64,000 nt of DNA from Streptomyces sp. B1I3 (lineage in GTDB: Bacteria; Actinomycetota; Actinomycetes; Streptomycetales; Streptomycetaceae): contig NZ_JAUSYD010000001.1 of NCBI RefSeq assembly GCF_030816615.1, forward strand, positions 6,842,501 through 6,906,500. Reading direction: 5' to 3'. Below the pieces are notes generated by a model. That model had not been told where the DNA came from and searched no databases. It was given only the letters and a program-made list of their open reading frames with translations. Below are positions 15,512 through 24,101 of this stretch, in pieces. A program made the translations under genes and the position numbers. Position 1 is the first letter of the stretch, and the number at the start of each line of letters is the position of its first letter.

Positions 15512-16660
15512 ATGCCCTACGCCCCCTTCGCCTGGATCGATGACGAGGCGCGCCGCCGCGAGGAGGCCGGACTCGTCCGGACCCTGCGCCCCCGGACCGC
15601 CGAACCCGCTCTGCTGGACCTCGCGAGCAACGACTACCTCGGCCTGTCCCGCCATCCCGCCGTGACCGAGGCGGCGGCCGAGGCGGCCCGGACGTGGGGT
15701 GGGGGCGCCACCGGCTCGCGGCTCGTCACCGGATCGACCGCCCTGCACGCCGAACTCGAGCGCGAGCTGGCGGACTTCTGCGGTTTCGAGGCCGCCCTGG
15801 TGCTCTCTTCCGGCTACGCCGCCAATCTCGCCGCCCTCACCGCGCTCAGCGGCCACGGCTCGCTGATCGTCTCCGACGCGCGCAACCACGCCTCGATCGT
15901 CGACGGCTGCCGGCTCTCCCGGGCCGAGACCGAAGTCGTGCCCCACGCGGACCCGGAGGCGGTGCGCAAGGCGATCCACGCGCACGGCGGGCGGGCGCTG
16001 GCCGTGACCGATTCGGTGTTCTCGGTGGACGGCGACGCCGCCCCACTGACCCGGCTCGCCGACGTGTGCAGAGAAGGCGGCGCGGCCCTGCTGGTGGACG
16101 ACGCACACGGCCTGGGAGTCCTGGGCGAAGGCGGCCGGGGTGCGCTCGCGGCCGTCGGTCTCGCCGGAGACGACGGCATCGTCGCCACGCTCACCCTCTC
16201 CAAGTCCCTCGGCAGCCAGGGCGGCGCGGTCCTCGGCCCGGCCCGGGTCATCGACCACCTGGTCAACACGGCCCGTACGTTCATCTTCGACACCGGCCTC
16301 GCGCCCGCGGCCGTCGGTGCGGCCCTGGGTGCCCTGCGGCACCTGGGGCGCGAACCGGAGCGGGCGGGCAGGGCGCGTGCCGTCGCCCTCGAACTGTACG
16401 AACGGCTGACCGCGGCCGGCCTGACCGCCGTGCGCCCCGATGCCGCCGTCGTGTCCGTCCGCGCTCCGTCCGCCGGCATGGCGGTGCGCTGGGCGGCGGA
16501 CTGCCGCACGGCCGGGCTGGCGGTCGGGTGCTTCCGCCCCCCGTCGGTGCCGGACGGGGTCTCCAGGCTGCGGCTGACCGCGCGTGCGGACCTGACGCGC
16601 GAGCAGATCGAGACCGCCGTGGCCACGGTGGTGGGTGCGGCGCCCTCCCGGTCCAGCTGA
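15512..16660 (+). CDS. bioF: 8-amino-7-oxononanoate synthase
   Basis: A 382-residue PLP enzyme of the alpha-oxoamine synthase family that condenses pimeloyl-ACP/CoA with alanine. ASNDYLGLSRHP opens the domain. GGGATGSRLVTGSTALHAEL, LLVDDAHGLGVLGEGGRG and TLSKSLGSQGGAVLG follow, with PLP Lys at residue 231. Start ATG 15512. Transcribed away from bioBAD. An imperfect GC hairpin (about 16663-16711) just after the stop is a probable terminator. Confidence 0.95.
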   Translation: MPYAPFAWIDDEARRREEAGLVRTLRPRTAEPALLDLASNDYLGLSRHPAVTEAAAEAARTWGGGATGSRLVTGSTALHAELERELADFCGFEAALVLSSGYAANLAALTALSGHGSLIVSDARNHASIVDGCRLSRAETEVVPHADPEAVRKAIHAHGGRALAVTDSVFSVDGDAAPLTRLADVCREGGAALLVDDAHGLGVLGEGGRGALAAVGLAGDDGIVATLTLSKSLGSQGGAVLGPARVIDHLVNTARTFIFDTGLAPAAVGAALGALRHLGREPERAGRARAVALELYERLTAAGLTAVRPDAAVVSVRAPSAGMAVRWAADCRTAGLAVGCFRPPSVPDGVSRLRLTARADLTREQIETAVATVVGAAPSRSS

Positions 16661-17138
16661 CCCCCGCGGGCGCCGGGCTCGTCGAGGAAGGAAGCCCGGG
16701 CCGCCGCGGGGAGCGCAGTGGCGTCAGGCCCATGTCCGTCGAGTGCCGTCCGGCCGGACGGTCGCCGCCGAGCGGGGCGGCCTTCATGCAGGCGTTCATC
16801 ACCGCTCGCGCGTAGCCGGCGGTGCGGCCGGCGGTCCGAAGGAGACCCGGGGCCACTGACGTCTCGCGCCCTGAGTTCGCGGCGGCGTGCCGCGGGGCCG
16901 TGCTGCGCCGGTCTCCTCCCACCGTGCGAGAAGCCCCTTCCTGCAGGTCGCCCGGTGTGAAAGGGGCCAGTGTGGCGCCCGTATCCGGCTCGCGGGGCGG
17001 AGTTCACCGGATTGGGCGACAGATATATGCATATCTTGGTGGATCGCCGTTACAGGCGACGGCATCGATGGCACTCTGGCGCGAAGCGCAATCCAGGCCG
17101 ATCGTGCGTCGGTCCGGGCGGAAAGGGACGGCCTCGCC
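16661..17138 (+). other. Intergenic region with bioF terminator and AT-rich palindrome
   Basis: About 480 bp. The left end holds an imperfect hairpin of CCCGCGGGCGCCGGGCT against AGCCCGGGCCGCCGCGGG, a likely bioF terminator. At 17021-17036 AGATAT-ATGC-ATATCT stands out as an AT-rich inverted repeat. No convincing gene is seen in either strand. Confidence 0.5.
17021..17036. promoter_or_regulatory. AT-rich palindrome upstream of the RsbW-like gene
   Basis: AGATAT and ATATCT flank ATGC (core ATATGCATAT is fully palindromic) about 100 bp before the ATP-binding protein gene. Such ATAT-rich dyads are typical operators of PadR-like or YtrA-type GntR regulators. No such regulator gene is adjacent. 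Confidence 0.45.
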
Positions 17139-17570
17139 ATGGCAGACCAGCAGGAAGCTACCGTCACTCTGCCGAGCGATCCGGTGTCGGTCTCCGCGGC
17201 CCGGAGATACGTGGCCCGCGTCCTCACCGAATGGGGCCTGCCGGACGACACCGAGATCGCCGACGCCATCCGGCTGGTCGTCTCCGAACTGGCCACCAAC
17301 GCCGTCCAGCACACGTTCGGACAGTCACCCACCTTCACGGTGGACCTCCGTCTCGACCGGGACGTCGAGCTCTACCTGGGAGTCACGGACAGCCACCCCC
17401 GCTGGCCCCGGCGACTGCCCGCCGCGGTCCAGCAGGACAACGGCCGCGGCATGGTGATCATCCGCTGCCTGGCCAAGGAGTGCGGCGGCCGGATCGGCGT
17501 CAGCCCCACCCAGGACGGGGGCAAGACCGTGTCGGTCACGCTGCCCTGGGCCGTGCCCGCGCAGCCCTGA
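17139..17570 (+). CDS. RsbW-like ATP-binding protein (anti-sigma factor kinase family)
   Basis: A 143-residue single HATPase_c domain. The N-box is LVVSELATNAVQH, and the G-motif region is NGRGMVIIRCLAKECGGRIG. Streptomyces encodes many such proteins, either anti-sigma factor/serine kinases of partner-switching systems or GHKL proteins of unknown target. No sigma factor or STAS antagonist lies next to it. ATG 17139 has GAAAGGGA about ten bases upstream; the frame opens farther left without protein character. Confidence 0.85.
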   Translation: MADQQEATVTLPSDPVSVSAARRYVARVLTEWGLPDDTEIADAIRLVVSELATNAVQHTFGQSPTFTVDLRLDRDVELYLGVTDSHPRWPRRLPAAVQQDNGRGMVIIRCLAKECGGRIGVSPTQDGGKTVSVTLPWAVPAQP

Positions 17571-17615
17571 CGTCACCCGGCGAGACACGGCCGTACACAC
17601 CGGGCCGGCCGGGTC

Positions 17616-18530
17616 TCACTGCGCGGCGGCCCGGCCGAAGCCGCTGCGCAGCAGGGCCCGCAGCGTGGCCGCCGCGGCGGTGTTGCGATCTCCCCGGTGG
17701 GCGACGGAGATCGTCCTCCGGAACTCCGGGGGCTCCAGTCGCCGTACCGCGACCGGCGCCGGGGACATCGCCGCGACCATCTCCGGCACCACCGCCACGC
17801 CGAGACCCGCGCTGACCAGCGCGCACACCAGTGCGTAACCGGGGGACTCGCACACCACGGCCGGGGCGGCCCCCGCCTCGGCAAGCGCCCGCTCCACCCC
17901 GCGCCGCGGAGGATGGAGGGGCGCGCTGCTGATCAGGGGGCGGCCCGCGAGTTCGGACACGGGCAGCGGCCCGCTGCCCTCGGACAGCATCTGGCCTGCT
18001 GCCGTGATGAGCACGAGTTCCTCCACGAGGAGCGGCTCGACGGACACCCCGGCGGGCAGCGGATCGGCGACCGCGGGTTCGTACGCGTGCGTCAGCGCCA
18101 GATCGACATCGCCCGCCGCCACGGCTGCGACCCCACCGGGTGGCTCGTAGTCCGTGACGGTCAGCTCCACGTCCGGGTGGGCGCGGCGGAAGGCACTGAG
18201 CACCGGCGGCAGCAGGTGGATCCCGGCCGTGGTGAAGGTGCCGACCCGCAGCCGCCCTCCCGACAGGCCCGCCAGCCGGGACAGCTCGCGCCGTGCCTGG
18301 TCCATCTCGTCCAGGACCCGTCGGGCCCGCCCGGCCAGCAGCTCACCGGCGGCCGTCAGACGCGCCCCGCGATGGTGGCGCACCAGCAGCGCGGCGCCGG
18401 CCTCCCGCTCCAGTTTCGCCAGCTGCTGGGAGAGCGCGGGAGCGGTGTAGCCCAGCCGCCCGGCCGCCCGTGTGATCGAGCCCGCTTCGGCCACCGCCAC
18501 CAGCGCCGCCAGCCGCGTCGGATCGAACAT
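17616..18530 (-). CDS. LysR family transcriptional regulator
   Basis: A 304-residue LysR protein. The N-terminal helix-turn-helix (residues 1-60) contains LVAVAEAGSITRAAGRLGYT and PALSQQLAKLEREAGAALL. A two-lobe effector domain begins at LRVGTFTTAGIHLLPPVLSA. Divergent from the LysE-family exporter with 72 bp between the starts, so it probably regulates that gene and itself. Start ATG 18530. Confidence 0.93.
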   Translation of the reverse strand: MFDPTRLAALVAVAEAGSITRAAGRLGYTAPALSQQLAKLEREAGAALLVRHHRGARLTAAGELLAGRARRVLDEMDQARRELSRLAGLSGGRLRVGTFTTAGIHLLPPVLSAFRRAHPDVELTVTDYEPPGGVAAVAAGDVDLALTHAYEPAVADPLPAGVSVEPLLVEELVLITAAGQMLSEGSGPLPVSELAGRPLISSAPLHPPRRGVERALAEAGAAPAVVCESPGYALVCALVSAGLGVAVVPEMVAAMSPAPVAVRRLEPPEFRRTISVAHRGDRNTAAAATLRALLRSGFGRAAAQ

Positions 18531-18602
18531 TAAGCGTTCCTTTTGGCAGACCCAGAAGATTGCAAGTACACGCTAAAGGGGTGCCCGGGTCAGGGTGTAC
18601 CC
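18531..18602. promoter_or_regulatory. Divergent LysR/LysE promoter region
   Basis: This short AT-enriched gap contains TTAAGCGTTCC near the regulator start and GTACACGCTAAAG near 18570-18582, an imperfect dyad (AAGCGT/ACGCTA). A LysR-type binding site is expected here, but its exact limits are not clear. Confidence 0.4.
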
Positions 18603-19244
18603 ATGGACGCACAACTGCTCGCTTTCGTGGCGGTGGCCGCGGGAATGGTCGCACTGCCCGGCGCCGACTTCACCGTGGTCGTTCGCAACGCGCTGGCGTC
18701 ACGGCGCTCCGGGGTGGCCGCCGCGGCAGGAGTCGCGGGAGGACTCCTGGTGCACACCGCGCTCGCCGTGGCGGGACTCGCCGCCGTGCTCGTGACGATG
18801 CCCGCCCTCTTCCGCACGGTCCAGCTGCTGGGCGGCGCCTACGTGCTCTACCTGGGACTCACCGCCCTCCACGCGGTACGACGGCGGGGCGCCGCCGGGA
18901 CCACGGGCCACGAGGACACCGGAGCCGGTGCGCCCACCGGGGTGGCAAGGCCGCTCCGCCAGGGCTTCCTGACCAACGTCCTGAACCCCAAGGCGCCCGT
19001 GCTCTTCCTCAGCCTGCTGCCCCAGTTCGTCCCCGACGGGCAGCCGCCCCTGCCCAGAACCCTGCTGCTCGCCGCCGTGGTCGTGCTGCTGGCGCTCGTC
19101 TGGTTCCCGGCCGTGGCCCTGCTGGTGGACCGCCTCGGCCGGTGGCTGCGCCGGCCGCGTACCGCCCGTGCGATCGAGGGCGGCAGTGGTGCGGCGCTCA
19201 CCGCGCTGGGACTCGCACTGGTCACCGCGCCCCTGCTGCACTGA
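18603..19244 (+). CDS. LysE family amino-acid exporter
   Basis: A 213-residue membrane protein of the LysE/RhtB superfamily. The N-terminus AAGMVALPGADFTVVVRNAL has the family's PGPDF-like motif as PGADF, and GFLTNVLNPKAPVLFLSLLP is the second conserved motif (NP-K). Five to six hydrophobic segments. Exports amino acids or homoserine-type compounds; substrate unknown. ATG 18603. Divergent from its probable LysR regulator. Confidence 0.9.
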   Translation: MDAQLLAFVAVAAGMVALPGADFTVVVRNALASRRSGVAAAAGVAGGLLVHTALAVAGLAAVLVTMPALFRTVQLLGGAYVLYLGLTALHAVRRRGAAGTTGHEDTGAGAPTGVARPLRQGFLTNVLNPKAPVLFLSLLPQFVPDGQPPLPRTLLLAAVVVLLALVWFPAVALLVDRLGRWLRRPRTARAIEGGSGAALTALGLALVTAPLLH

Positions 19245-19349
19245 CTCGGGCGCGGTGCGGTCCGGTGCGGCCGGGCGGCCCGTAGACGTCGGCGCGCGTC
19301 AGCGGCCGTACCGCCGGCGTGCCTCGGCGGACCCTCCCACGGGCGCGCG
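19245..19349. repeat. Short direct repeat between lysE-like and nlpC-like genes
   Basis: The 14-bp word GCGCGCGTCAGCGG occurs twice (around 19290 and 19342), the second copy containing the TCA complement of the NlpC/P60 stop codon. It looks like a small local duplication of the gene's 3' end. Confidence 0.45.
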
Positions 19350-19820
19350 TCAGCGGACCCTCCCGTACCAGACGGTGTTCGACCAGATCTTCTCCAGCCT
19401 GACCACGGCCCCGGTCTTCGGCGAGTGCCAGATCTTGCCTCCGCCGGCGTAGATGCCGACGTGGTAGACGCTGCGCCCGGAATGGAAGAAGACCAGGTCG
19501 CCACGTTGCCGCTTCGACCTGGAGACATGGCGTGTGGAGTTGTACTGCTGCTGCGCCGTACGGGGGAGTTTCTTCCCCACCTTGCGGAAGGAGTAGAGCG
19601 TGAGGCCCGAGCAGTCGAACCGGTGGGGCCCTGCGGCGCCCCACCGGTAGGGCGCGCCCTTCTTCGACGCGGCGATCCTCAGCGCCTTCGTCGAGTTGGT
19701 CGCGGCCTCGGCATCGTCGACGATGCCGGGCGCCAGCATGGTGGTGCCGACGGCGAGCGTGAGAACCGAGGCCGTACCGACCCGGGCGAACAGAGACGGG
19801 ACATGAACCTGCGCAGTCAT
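19350..19820 (-). CDS. Secreted NlpC/P60 cell-wall hydrolase
   Basis: A 156-residue exported protein. The N-terminal signal peptide (about 1-38) has the hydrophobic core SVLTLAVGTTMLA and ends near DAEAA. A single NlpC/P60 domain follows with catalytic Cys70 in RFDCSGLTLYSF, His120 in VYHVGIYAGGGKIW and a third polar residue, His132. These enzymes cut D-gamma-Glu-diaminopimelate bonds in peptidoglycan. Start ATG 19820 with GAAGGG seven bases upstream. That ribosome binding site lies at the end of a c-di-AMP riboswitch, which likely controls the gene. Confidence 0.9.
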   Translation of the reverse strand: MTAQVHVPSLFARVGTASVLTLAVGTTMLAPGIVDDAEAATNSTKALRIAASKKGAPYRWGAAGPHRFDCSGLTLYSFRKVGKKLPRTAQQQYNSTRHVSRSKRQRGDLVFFHSGRSVYHVGIYAGGGKIWHSPKTGAVVRLEKIWSNTVWYGRVR

Positions 19821-19831
19821 GCGCAACCCTT

Positions 19832-20015
19832 CGTCAGCCGCCTGTGAAGGATGACCTGTCGGGTTCGGGCTGGCGAAGTTGCCCGGCCGCACATGGCGGC
19901 TTCACCCCGAGAGCCGTCCGGAACGGATGTCCGGGCGGCCCGTTGTGCTCGGGTCCTCCACTCCTGCCGATCCACTTCTGTCGACCAGGCATCCGGACGG
20001 CGGCAGGACTCGGCG
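19832..20015 (-). ncRNA. ydaO/yuaA-type c-di-AMP riboswitch
   Basis: Read on the minus strand, the leader shows the late conserved segment of the family: CCCGAACCCGACAGGTCATC, then CTTCACAGGCGGCTGACGAAGG. Farther upstream come the GGAGGACCCGAGC block, GGGGTGAAGCCGC, and the opening stem GCCGAGTCCTGCCG. Actinobacterial ydaO riboswitches sit in front of NlpC/P60 and Rpf cell-wall hydrolases and turn expression off when c-di-AMP is high, so the context fits. Boundaries are approximate. A covariance-model search (RF00379) would settle it. Confidence 0.85.
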
Positions 20016-20366
20016 TCCGCCCGGACCGCCCCGCCGCGGTGGCGGGGGCTTGTCGTCCCACGGATCTTTACTCACCCGGTGCCGGATTTCCGAGCTGAAA
20101 GGGCGTTATGTGAGAGTCGTCACGACTGAACTGTTCGGGTGGACGGGCCGATGACCGAGCCCCGGCACCGTTGCCGGACCAGCCGCGTACCAGCAGCGGA
20201 ACGGCTTGTTCCGCTTGGTGTCCGCGCGCGTTGCGCAAGTTGAACTGTCCCTCGTGAGGGGGTTCGTCTGAGCCGAACGAGGGAGAAAGATTGCTCGCCT
20301 CGCCGGGCGTGTCGGGGCAATGGGGCCGAAAGGGCTAAAGAGCCCGGCAGTCGGGGGAGGGGGCGC
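20016..20366. other. Intergenic region with riboswitch promoter and a dyad
   Basis: Contains the promoter for the riboswitch transcript on the minus strand. CCCTCGTGAGGGGGTTCG (about 20250-20268) faces CGAACGAGGG (about 20274-20283) as an imperfect hairpin, probably the terminator of the small gene ending at 20367. No gene is seen. Confidence 0.45.
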
Positions 20367-20675
20367 TCAACTCGTGGCAGCCGGAGGCATGGTGACCCGC
20401 CCGGCGCGCCGCTCTCCGTCCAGCAGGCGCAGCGCGCGGGCCAGTGTCTCCGCGTGGATCTGCGTCTCGCCCCGCTCATGCATCAGAGCCAGCGCGTCGC
20501 GCAGGGCGACGGCCCCGGAGGCCAGCGCCTGTGCCGCCCGGAGCGCACTGTACGTATCGCTGCCGCGGGCCGGATTGATCCGGCCGATCTGGTCGAGTGC
20601 TTCGAGGTAACGGTCGATGAATTCGCCCTCGGCGCGGGTCAGTGCGGGAAGTGGCGGGAACTGAGGGGTGAGCAT
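20367..20675 (-). CDS. Small hypothetical protein downstream of clpP remnant
   Basis: A 102-residue predicted helical, soluble protein of unknown function: a proline-rich start (MLTPQFPPLPALTRAEGEFI) and long helices (DRYLEALDQIGRI, SALRAAQALASGAVALRDAL). GAGGTGA lies seven bases before the ATG and overlaps the stop of the decayed clpP copy, so the two once formed an operon. Codon use is good, so this gene still looks functional. Confidence 0.6.
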   Translation of the reverse strand: MLTPQFPPLPALTRAEGEFIDRYLEALDQIGRINPARGSDTYSALRAAQALASGAVALRDALALMHERGETQIHAETLARALRLLDGERRAGRVTMPPAATS

Positions 20676-20681
20676 CGCGGG

Positions 20682-20990
20682 TCACCTCGTGGGGTGCGGC
20701 GGCTGGGACGGACGGCGGTTCTCCATGACGTGGTCCACCAGGCCGAACGCCCTGGTGGCCGGGGCGTCGAGGATGGTGTCACGCTCGATGGCGGCACTGA
20801 CTGTCCCGCGCGGAACGTCCCGTGCGACGGGTCGGCATCACGGTGAGCATCTCGCGCCCACGCACCAACTCGCGCGCCTCGATCCCGAGGCCGGAGGGCT
20901 GTCCCTGCACCGGCTCGTCAGAGCGGGTCACTGCATGACTACCCGGGCGCCGGGCAGGGCATGTCGACGTCCGGGTGTGCCGGGCGCCGG
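20682..20990 (-). pseudogene. Decayed ClpP protease paralogue, C-terminal half
   Basis: Three protein pieces in different frames line up in order with ClpP: GTPGRRHALPGARVVM (strand before the catalytic-His region), then EPVQGQPSGLGIEARELVRG (QGQxxDIxIxAxE region), then VSAAIERDTILDAPATRAFG followed by LVDHVMENR (C-terminal handle), ending at TGA 20682-20684. At least two frameshifts separate them, and the N-terminal half with the catalytic Ser is not recognisable. Streptomyces carries several ClpP paralogues, so loss of an accessory copy is tolerable. Confidence 0.75.
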
Positions 20991-21600
20991 CACCCGACTG
21001 TCCGAGGCGGAAGGAGGCCGCGGCCGATCGAGCAGCTGATCCGTTCCGTGTCCTCGATCGACCCCGTGCCCTCCGATCCTGGCGAACGCCGCCGCTTCGG
21101 GACCGCCGCGGAGCGCCCGCGAGCGCGGTCGCCGTGGCCCGGCCGTGCTCGCGGTGCTCCGCGGCGCGGCCACGGACCGGAACAAGCTCGCGTCCCGTCA
21201 GCGGTACGGGCACCAGGAGGCCGTGTACGGCGCGGTGGGCCGCCGGGTGCCCTGACCGGCGTACGCACCGCCGCCGTATACGACGCCGTCCTCGGGTCGA
21301 GGTGCGGGCCGCCTCCGCGCCGGCTCGCCTCGCGGGTGAGGGCCCGGACCTCATCCGATGACCGGTCGGGCGGAGCACCGGCGACGGCGCGGACACGCGT
21401 GCGGGCCGGACAGGCCCGTGGCCGCCCACCGGCCGGCCGGGTGTCACGGACGACGGCGTCGGCGCCGTGCGTCGCCGTCCGGACCGTGACCGCGCGGACC
21501 CGGCTCCGGGGTGCGGAAGGCGTTGTGCGGCGGACCGGGCCCCAGGCCCACCGGAGAGCGGCCTGCGCGGTCCGAAGTCCATGGAAGAGCAAAAGATCAG
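20991..21600. other. Gene-free, probably decayed region
   Basis: About 600 bp of very GC-rich DNA between the clpP remnant and the urease promoter. Long frames cross it on both strands, but all have Arg/Pro/Gly-rich products without ribosome binding sites. A short piece (DRNKLASRQRYGHQEAVYGA, plus strand near 21170-21230) looks protein-like but has no intact frame. Confidence 0.45.
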
Positions 21601-21680
21601 TTAACGCGCCGGAAAAACTTGCGCCCTAACGTGCAATACCTGGCCGCGGAATCCCCTTCATCGTTCAACAGAGTGTTGAA
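21601..21680 (+). promoter_or_regulatory. Urease promoter region: GlnR-like box and TTCAAC/GTTGAA dyad
   Basis: TTAAC (21601-21605), six bases, then GAAAA (21612-21616) fits one half of the GlnR box (gTnAc-n6-GaAAc) quite well; the second half is poor. GlnR is known to control urease in S. coelicolor. Farther down, TTCAAC (21664-21669) and GTTGAA (21675-21680) form a perfect 6-bp inverted repeat around AGAGT, a separate possible operator about 60 bp before ureA. Confidence 0.45.
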
Positions 21681-21742
21681 AGGCGGATAGGGTCCCGCTG
21701 CGCCCGGGGCCGGTACCGGGCGGAAGACGAAGAGGTGGAAGC

Positions 21743-22045
<303 letters not shown>

Positions 22046-22058
22046 CGGGGGGACGCCC

Positions 22059-22370
22059 ATGATTCCCGGAGAGATCCTGTACGCGAACGACCCGGTGCCC
22101 CTCAACGAGGGACGTCCCGTCACCCGCCTCACCGTCCTCAACGCCGCGGACCGACCCGTCCAGGTCGGCTCGCACTACCACTTCGCCGAGGCCAACCCCG
22201 GCCTCGACTTCGACCGCCCGGCCGCCCGCGGTCTGCGGCTCAACATCGCGGCGGGGACAGCCGTGCGGTTCGAGCCCGGTGTCCCGGTCGACGTCGAACT
22301 CGTCCCGCTCGCAGGCCTGCGCGTAGTTCCCGGACTGCGCGGCGACATCGGAGGCTCCCTAGATGCCTGA
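22059..22370 (+). CDS. ureB: Urease subunit beta
   Basis: A 103-residue urease beta subunit. MIPGEILYANDPVPLNEGRP, QVGSHYHFAEANPGLDFDR and LRLNIAAGTAVRFEPG are the family blocks. It starts 13 bp after ureA and overlaps ureC by eight bases, so translation is likely coupled. Confidence 0.97.
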   Translation: MIPGEILYANDPVPLNEGRPVTRLTVLNAADRPVQVGSHYHFAEANPGLDFDRPAARGLRLNIAAGTAVRFEPGVPVDVELVPLAGLRVVPGLRGDIGGSLDA

Positions 22371-24084
22371 ACTCAGCCGTGCCGTCTACGCCGATCTGTT
22401 CGGCCCCACCACCGGCGACCGCATCCGGCTCGCCGACACCGACCTCGTCGTCGAGATCGAGGAGGACCGCTGCGGCGGCCCCGGACTGGCCGGGGACGAA
22501 GCCGTGTTCGGTGGTGGCAAGGTGATCCGGGAGTCGATGGGCCAGGCGCGTACCACCCGGGCCGAGGGCGCACCCGACACCGTTGTCACCGGTGCCGTCA
22601 TCATCGACCACTGGGGCATCGTCAAGGCCGACATCGGCATCCGCGACGGACGGATCACCGGTATCGGCAAGGCCGGCAACCCGGACACGATGAACGGTGT
22701 CCATCCCGAGCTGGTCATCGGTCCGGAGACCGAGATCATCGCCGGCAACGGCAAGTTCGTCACGGCGGGCGCCATCGACGCGCACGTCCACTTCATCTCA
22801 CCGACCCTGGTCGACCAGGCGCTCGCCACCGGCATCACCACGCTCGTCGGGGGCGGTACCGGCCCGGCGGAGGGCAGCAAGGCCACCACCGTCACCCCCG
22901 GCCCGTGGCACCTGGCCCGGATGTTCGAGGCGCTGGAGGGGTATCCCGTCAACATCGGCCTGCTCGGCAAGGGCAACACGATGTCCCGTGAGGCCATGCA
23001 CTCCCAACTGCGCGCCGGAGCCCTCGGATTCAAGATCCATGAGGACTGGGGGGCGACCCCCGCCGTCATCGACGCCTGTCTGAGCGTGTGCGAGGAGACG
23101 GGCGCCCAGCTCGCCATCCACACGGACACGCTCAACGAGGCCGGGTTCGTCGCCGACACGCTGGCGGCCATCGCGGGGCGGACCATCCACTCGTACCACA
23201 CGGAAGGCGCGGGGGGTGGGCACGCCCCCGACATCATCACCGTGGTCTCGGAGCCGTACGTCCTTCCCAGCTCCACCAACCCCACGCGTCCGCACACCGT
23301 CAACACCATCGAGGAACACCTCGACATGCTGATGGTCTGCCACCACCTCAACCCCGCGGTCCCGGAGGACCTCGCCTTCGCCGAGTCGCGGATCCGTCCC
23401 TCGACCATCGCGGCCGAGGACATCCTCCACGACCTCGGCGCGATCTCGATCATCTCCTCCGACTCCCAGGCGATGGGGCGCATCGGCGAAGTGGTTCTGC
23501 GGACCTGGCAGACGGCCCACGTCATGAAGCGCCGACGCGGCTCCCTGCCCGGCGACGGCCCCGCCGACAACCACCGGGCACGTCGCTATGTCGCCAAATA
23601 CACGATCAACCCGGCGGTGGCCCAAGGGCTGGACCGGGAGATCGGCTCGGTCGAGACCGGAAAACTCGCCGACCTGGTGCTGTGGGACCCGGCGTTCTTC
23701 GGCGTCAAGCCCCAGACGGTCATCAAGGGAGGCCAGATCGCCTACGCACAGATGGGAGACGCCAACGCCTCCATCCCCACACCCCAGCCCGTCCTGCCCC
23801 GTCCGATGTTCGGCGCCGTGGGACGTGCGCCCGCGGCCAACTCCGTCAACTTCGTCGCCGAAGCGGCAGTCGCGGACGGGCTGCCGCAGCGGCTGGGCCT
23901 CGGCAAACGGTTCGTGCCGATCACCAGCACCCGGGGAATCACCAAGGCGGACATGCGGGAGAACGACGCACTGCCGCGGGTCCACGTCGACCCCGACAGT
24001 TTCGCCGTCACCATCGACGGGGAACGGGTCGAGCCCGCACCGGCCGCCGAACTCCCGATGGCCCAGCGGTACTTCCTCTTCTGA
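22363..24084 (+). CDS. ureC: Urease subunit alpha
   Basis: The 573-residue catalytic subunit with the dinickel centre. Ni ligands visible are His141 and His143 in DAHVHFISP, and the Lys to be carbamylated, Lys224, in GFKIHEDWG. LAIHTDTLNE, SYHTEGAGGGHAPD and MVCHHLNP (active-site flap with the conserved Cys-His) are intact. Full length and normal composition. Its activation depends on UreD, UreF and UreG encoded just downstream. Confidence 0.98.
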   Translation: MPELSRAVYADLFGPTTGDRIRLADTDLVVEIEEDRCGGPGLAGDEAVFGGGKVIRESMGQARTTRAEGAPDTVVTGAVIIDHWGIVKADIGIRDGRITGIGKAGNPDTMNGVHPELVIGPETEIIAGNGKFVTAGAIDAHVHFISPTLVDQALATGITTLVGGGTGPAEGSKATTVTPGPWHLARMFEALEGYPVNIGLLGKGNTMSREAMHSQLRAGALGFKIHEDWGATPAVIDACLSVCEETGAQLAIHTDTLNEAGFVADTLAAIAGRTIHSYHTEGAGGGHAPDIITVVSEPYVLPSSTNPTRPHTVNTIEEHLDMLMVCHHLNPAVPEDLAFAESRIRPSTIAAEDILHDLGAISIISSDSQAMGRIGEVVLRTWQTAHVMKRRRGSLPGDGPADNHRARRYVAKYTINPAVAQGLDREIGSVETGKLADLVLWDPAFFGVKPQTVIKGGQIAYAQMGDANASIPTPQPVLPRPMFGAVGRAPAANSVNFVAEAAVADGLPQRLGLGKRFVPITSTRGITKADMRENDALPRVHVDPDSFAVTIDGERVEPAPAAELPMAQRYFLF

Positions 24085-24101
24085 GGGCGGGCAGGCATCC
24101 C

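Noticed and set aside
20961..21629. Plus-strand and minus-strand frames of more than 200 codons before urease
   Set aside because: Arg/Pro/Gly-rich translations in several frames, with no start signal or recognisable motif. Treated as decayed or non-coding DNA.
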